6,829 nucleotides of DNA from Actinomycetota bacterium. Lineage in GTDB: Bacteria; Actinomycetota; Actinomycetes; Actinomycetales; Microbacteriaceae. The translations under genes were made by a program, and so were the position numbers. A model generated the notes under the pieces. It saw only the letters and a program-made list of their open reading frames with translations, searched no databases and was not told where the DNA came from. Every line of letters begins with the position of its first letter. The stretch's first letter is position 1. The DNA lies in contig WLEN01000037.1 in NCBI GenBank assembly GCA_009704225.1, forward strand, positions 1 through 6,829, written 5' to 3'. Shown here one piece after another: positions 5,179 to 6,829 of this stretch.

Positions 5179-5991
5179 ATGTCCACCCAACTTCTCGAGA
5201 CGGCTCTCGCTGTTGCCAGGGAGGCGGCCGCGCTGGCAGCGGAACGGCGCCGCGGAACGGTGACGGTCGCCGAGAGTAAGACTTCGTCCGTCGACGTCGT
5301 CACGGCGGTCGATCGAGAGGTCGAAGCGCTCGTGAGGAAGCGTCTTTCGGAACTCCAGCCGGGAGACGGCTTCCTCGGGGAAGAGGGCGGTCGGGCAGAT
5401 CGATCGACGTCACTGACGTGGGTTGTCGATCCGATTGACGGGACCGTCAACTATTTGTACGACATTCCGCAGTATTCCGTCAGTATCGCGGTCGTGGAAG
5501 GCGAGCCAAATCCGGGCGATTGGACGGAAATCGCGGCCGTTGTCATCAACGTTGCGAGCGGCCGCGAGTTCACCGCCACTCGAGGCGGCGGGGCGTTCTC
5601 AGACGGAATGCCCCTCACGGTCAACCGGCCAGAGTCTCTCGGCCAATCTCTGCTGTCGACGGGCTTTTCGTACTCTCAACAGATTCGAACTCAACAGGCA
5701 CAAGTGATGGCCGTGGTGATGCCGCATATTCGGGACATTCGACGAATGGGAGCGGCGTCGCTTGACCTCACGGCGCTGGCTGCCGGCCAGCTCGACATCT
5801 ATTTTGAGCGCATGCTGCAGCCCTGGGACCACGCCGCTGGTGTCCTCATCGCTCGCGAAGCAGGTGCCGAAATTCGGGGCTGGAACGGTTCAGCGCCGGA
5901 CATTGATTGGCTACTAGCATCACACCCCGACTTAATCGACGAGATTGAATCGGTGCTTGTCGCCGCGGGCGCCCATTTCGATCTGCGGTAG
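5179..5991 (+). CDS. suhB: Inositol monophosphatase family protein (SuhB type)
   Basis: Mg-dependent phosphatase, expected to hydrolyse myo-inositol-1-phosphate or a similar sugar or nucleotide monophosphate; cytoplasmic. The 270 residues are a normal length. VDVVTAVDREVE (38-49) carries a conserved Asp. GFLGEEGG (64-71) supplies Glu68/69, and WVVDPIDGTVNYLYDIPQYS (81-100) holds metal ligands Asp84 and Asp87 with the backbone of Ile86. RRMGAASLDLTALAAGQLDIYFE (188-210, read across the phosphate site) and QPWDHAAG (214-221, Asp217) complete the active site. The NYLYxxPQYSVSIA form resembles SuhB rather than HisN-type histidinol phosphatases, which typically read differently after DPIDGT. It is transcribed alone or with the next gene, 55 bp downstream, which has its own candidate promoter. 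The true substrate cannot be fixed from sequence. Confidence 0.9.
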   Translation: MSTQLLETALAVAREAAALAAERRRGTVTVAESKTSSVDVVTAVDREVEALVRKRLSELQPGDGFLGEEGGRADRSTSLTWVVDPIDGTVNYLYDIPQYSVSIAVVEGEPNPGDWTEIAAVVINVASGREFTATRGGGAFSDGMPLTVNRPESLGQSLLSTGFSYSQQIRTQQAQVMAVVMPHIRDIRRMGAASLDLTALAAGQLDIYFERMLQPWDHAAGVLIAREAGAEIRGWNGSAPDIDWLLASHPDLIDEIESVLVAAGAHFDLR

Positions 5992-6011
5992 CGCCACCAA
6001 GGTCCCTCGCT

Positions 6012-6017
6012 TACACT
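6012..6017 (+). promoter_or_regulatory. Putative -10 element for the right-edge membrane gene
   Basis: TACACT (TAnnnT) lies in the 55-bp gap after suhB. A start site about seven bases downstream (near 6024) would give a leader of roughly 20-25 nt that includes the strong GGAGGG at 6038-6043. No TTGACA-like -35 is found at the expected distance, and no terminator hairpin separates suhB from this gene, so read-through is also likely. Confidence 0.35.
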
Positions 6018-6037
6018 TGCCAAGCACGACGTTTTTT

Positions 6038-6043
6038 GGAGGG
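6038..6043 (+). promoter_or_regulatory. Strong Shine-Dalgarno site that fixes the GTG start at 6047
   Basis: GGAGGG is followed by TTT and then GTG. The spacing is short but the complementarity is the strongest in the window, and it selects GTG 6047 as start. It contrasts with the other genes that begin transcription units, which lack such a site. Confidence 0.7.
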
Positions 6044-6046
6044 TTT

Positions 6047-6829
6047 GTGGCTATTGATTCTGATTCGGCGCTGTCAAGCGTGGATGTCGAGTCGCGCGCC
6101 CAAAACCCCGACCAGCCTCTTGCGCGCCGCGAGTTGCGACTCCGCGCAGAGCAGGAAAAAGTTGAACAGATTGCGCGCGAACGCGAACGTGAGCGGATCA
6201 GATCGAATGCGGTGAAGCGTGCTGAAGAAATCCGCCGGGAAAAGGAAGCAACCGAAGCCCGCGAGGCACAGGCTGCGCGCTTCCAGGATCAGATCAATAA
6301 GAGTAATGAGGTTCCGTCACTCCCGCCAGACGCGGCAGGTCAACTTCCGGGCTTGTCAGACACGTCGTCAACGGAAACCTCTCAGAACAACGCCACGCCC
6401 GAATCAGCGGTTGCCGCCAACAGCTACTCGGAACGCGGCCATGTGGGAGCGCAACGCCGAAAGCGGGCGGAAGAAAAGTTGCGAAAGAAGGCGGAAGCTG
6501 CGGCGAAGCGCTCATCGCGTAAAACCAATCCACCGAGGCTCACCCATCCATTACGCAACGTGCTGGGGCGCAGTTTCGTCGTGTTGGTTATCGGGGGCTT
6601 ATTCGCGGTGTTGGCTCTCCCCGCCACCGGCTTTGACGCCACCAACACGGGATGGGAGACCGCGACGACAGGTGATGACCAGTCGGTAAAAGTGGCATCA
6701 ACGGGAACAGAAGCCGAGCAGGTTTCCCTCGGCGAATTCGCCGTGACGACCTATTCCGATCTCTTGCTCTTGACCTATGGCCTCACGTCAGGCTTCAAGT
6801 ATTCCGTCACAAACAGCGGACCGATTCGG
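6047..6829 (+). CDS. Single-pass membrane protein with charged coiled-coil N-terminus, C-terminus beyond window
   Basis: Open for 261 codons from GTG 6047 to the right edge without a stop. Residues 25-83 begin PLARRELRLRAE and are dense in Arg, Glu and Ala, a likely cytoplasmic coiled coil. Residues 87-125 are a polar, Pro/Ser/Thr-rich linker. A second charged stretch, RKRAEEKLRKKAEAAAKR (138-155), precedes basic residues and one hydrophobic span, SFVVLVIGGLFAVLALP (176-192). By the positive-inside rule the N-terminus is cytoplasmic and the part after 195 is outside. The extracytoplasmic piece ends at YSVTNSGPIR. A charged RRELR-type N-terminus plus one helix resembles actinobacterial envelope proteins, including M23/LytM-type peptidoglycan hydrolases, whose catalytic domain would follow the window edge. 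No catalytic motif is visible here, so this is only a suggestion. Confidence 0.82.
   Translation, partial: MAIDSDSALSSVDVESRAQNPDQPLARRELRLRAEQEKVEQIARERERERIRSNAVKRAEEIRREKEATEAREAQAARFQDQINKSNEVPSLPPDAAGQLPGLSDTSSTETSQNNATPESAVAANSYSERGHVGAQRRKRAEEKLRKKAEAAAKRSSRKTNPPRLTHPLRNVLGRSFVVLVIGGLFAVLALPATGFDATNTGWETATTGDDQSVKVASTGTEAEQVSLGEFAVTTYSDLLLLTYGLTSGFKYSVTNSGPIR

Noticed and set aside
6219..6689. 156-codon plus-strand frame rich in Arg, Pro and Ser
   Set aside because: An alternative frame inside the right-edge membrane protein gene, which has a proper start, ribosome-binding site, coiled-coil composition and membrane span.

Overview
The window looks like ordinary chromosomal sequence from an actinobacterium, most likely Microbacteriaceae or a close relative. 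This is judged from protein-level family resemblance, a moderately high GC content (by eye, high fifties percent), frequent GTG starts, dense packing, a mycobacterial-type SuhB and FprA, and a CCA-encoding tRNA-Tyr. No mobile element, CRISPR array, phage remnant or horizontally acquired block is visible.

Left part (1-4195): menaquinone and prenyl metabolism. menF (isochorismate synthase) runs leftward off the edge and lacks its C-terminus. It diverges across only 38 bp from a tight rightward operon: menG (demethylmenaquinone methyltransferase), a long-chain trans-polyprenyl diphosphate synthase joined to it by an ATGA overlap, and fprA (adrenodoxin-reductase-type NADP-dependent ferredoxin reductase) 7 bp further on. 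The first gene opens the pathway from chorismate, the polyprenyl synthase makes the side chain, and menG performs the last ring methylation. FprA supplies or drains reducing power through a ferredoxin; its link to quinone synthesis is positional only.

Middle (4192-5126): yajQ on the minus strand converges on fprA so tightly that the two stop codons share the tetramer TTAA. Then come a class II tRNA-Tyr (GUA anticodon), its intrinsic terminator, and a 57-codon minus-strand gene for a small single-span membrane protein.

Right part (5179-6829): suhB (inositol monophosphatase family), then the start of a gene for a single-pass membrane protein with a long charged, coiled-coil-rich N-terminal cytoplasmic region. 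It is cut by the right edge.

The most notable cross-cutting observation is regulatory. Five genes that begin transcription units (menF, menG, yajQ, the small membrane gene, suhB) each have a -10-like hexamer ending 6-8 nt before the start codon and no usable Shine-Dalgarno sequence. This is what leaderless mRNAs would look like. The operon-internal genes and the last gene instead carry recognisable ribosome-binding sites. I saw no convincing undescribed multi-gene system; the leaderless pattern and the small membrane gene are the best leads.
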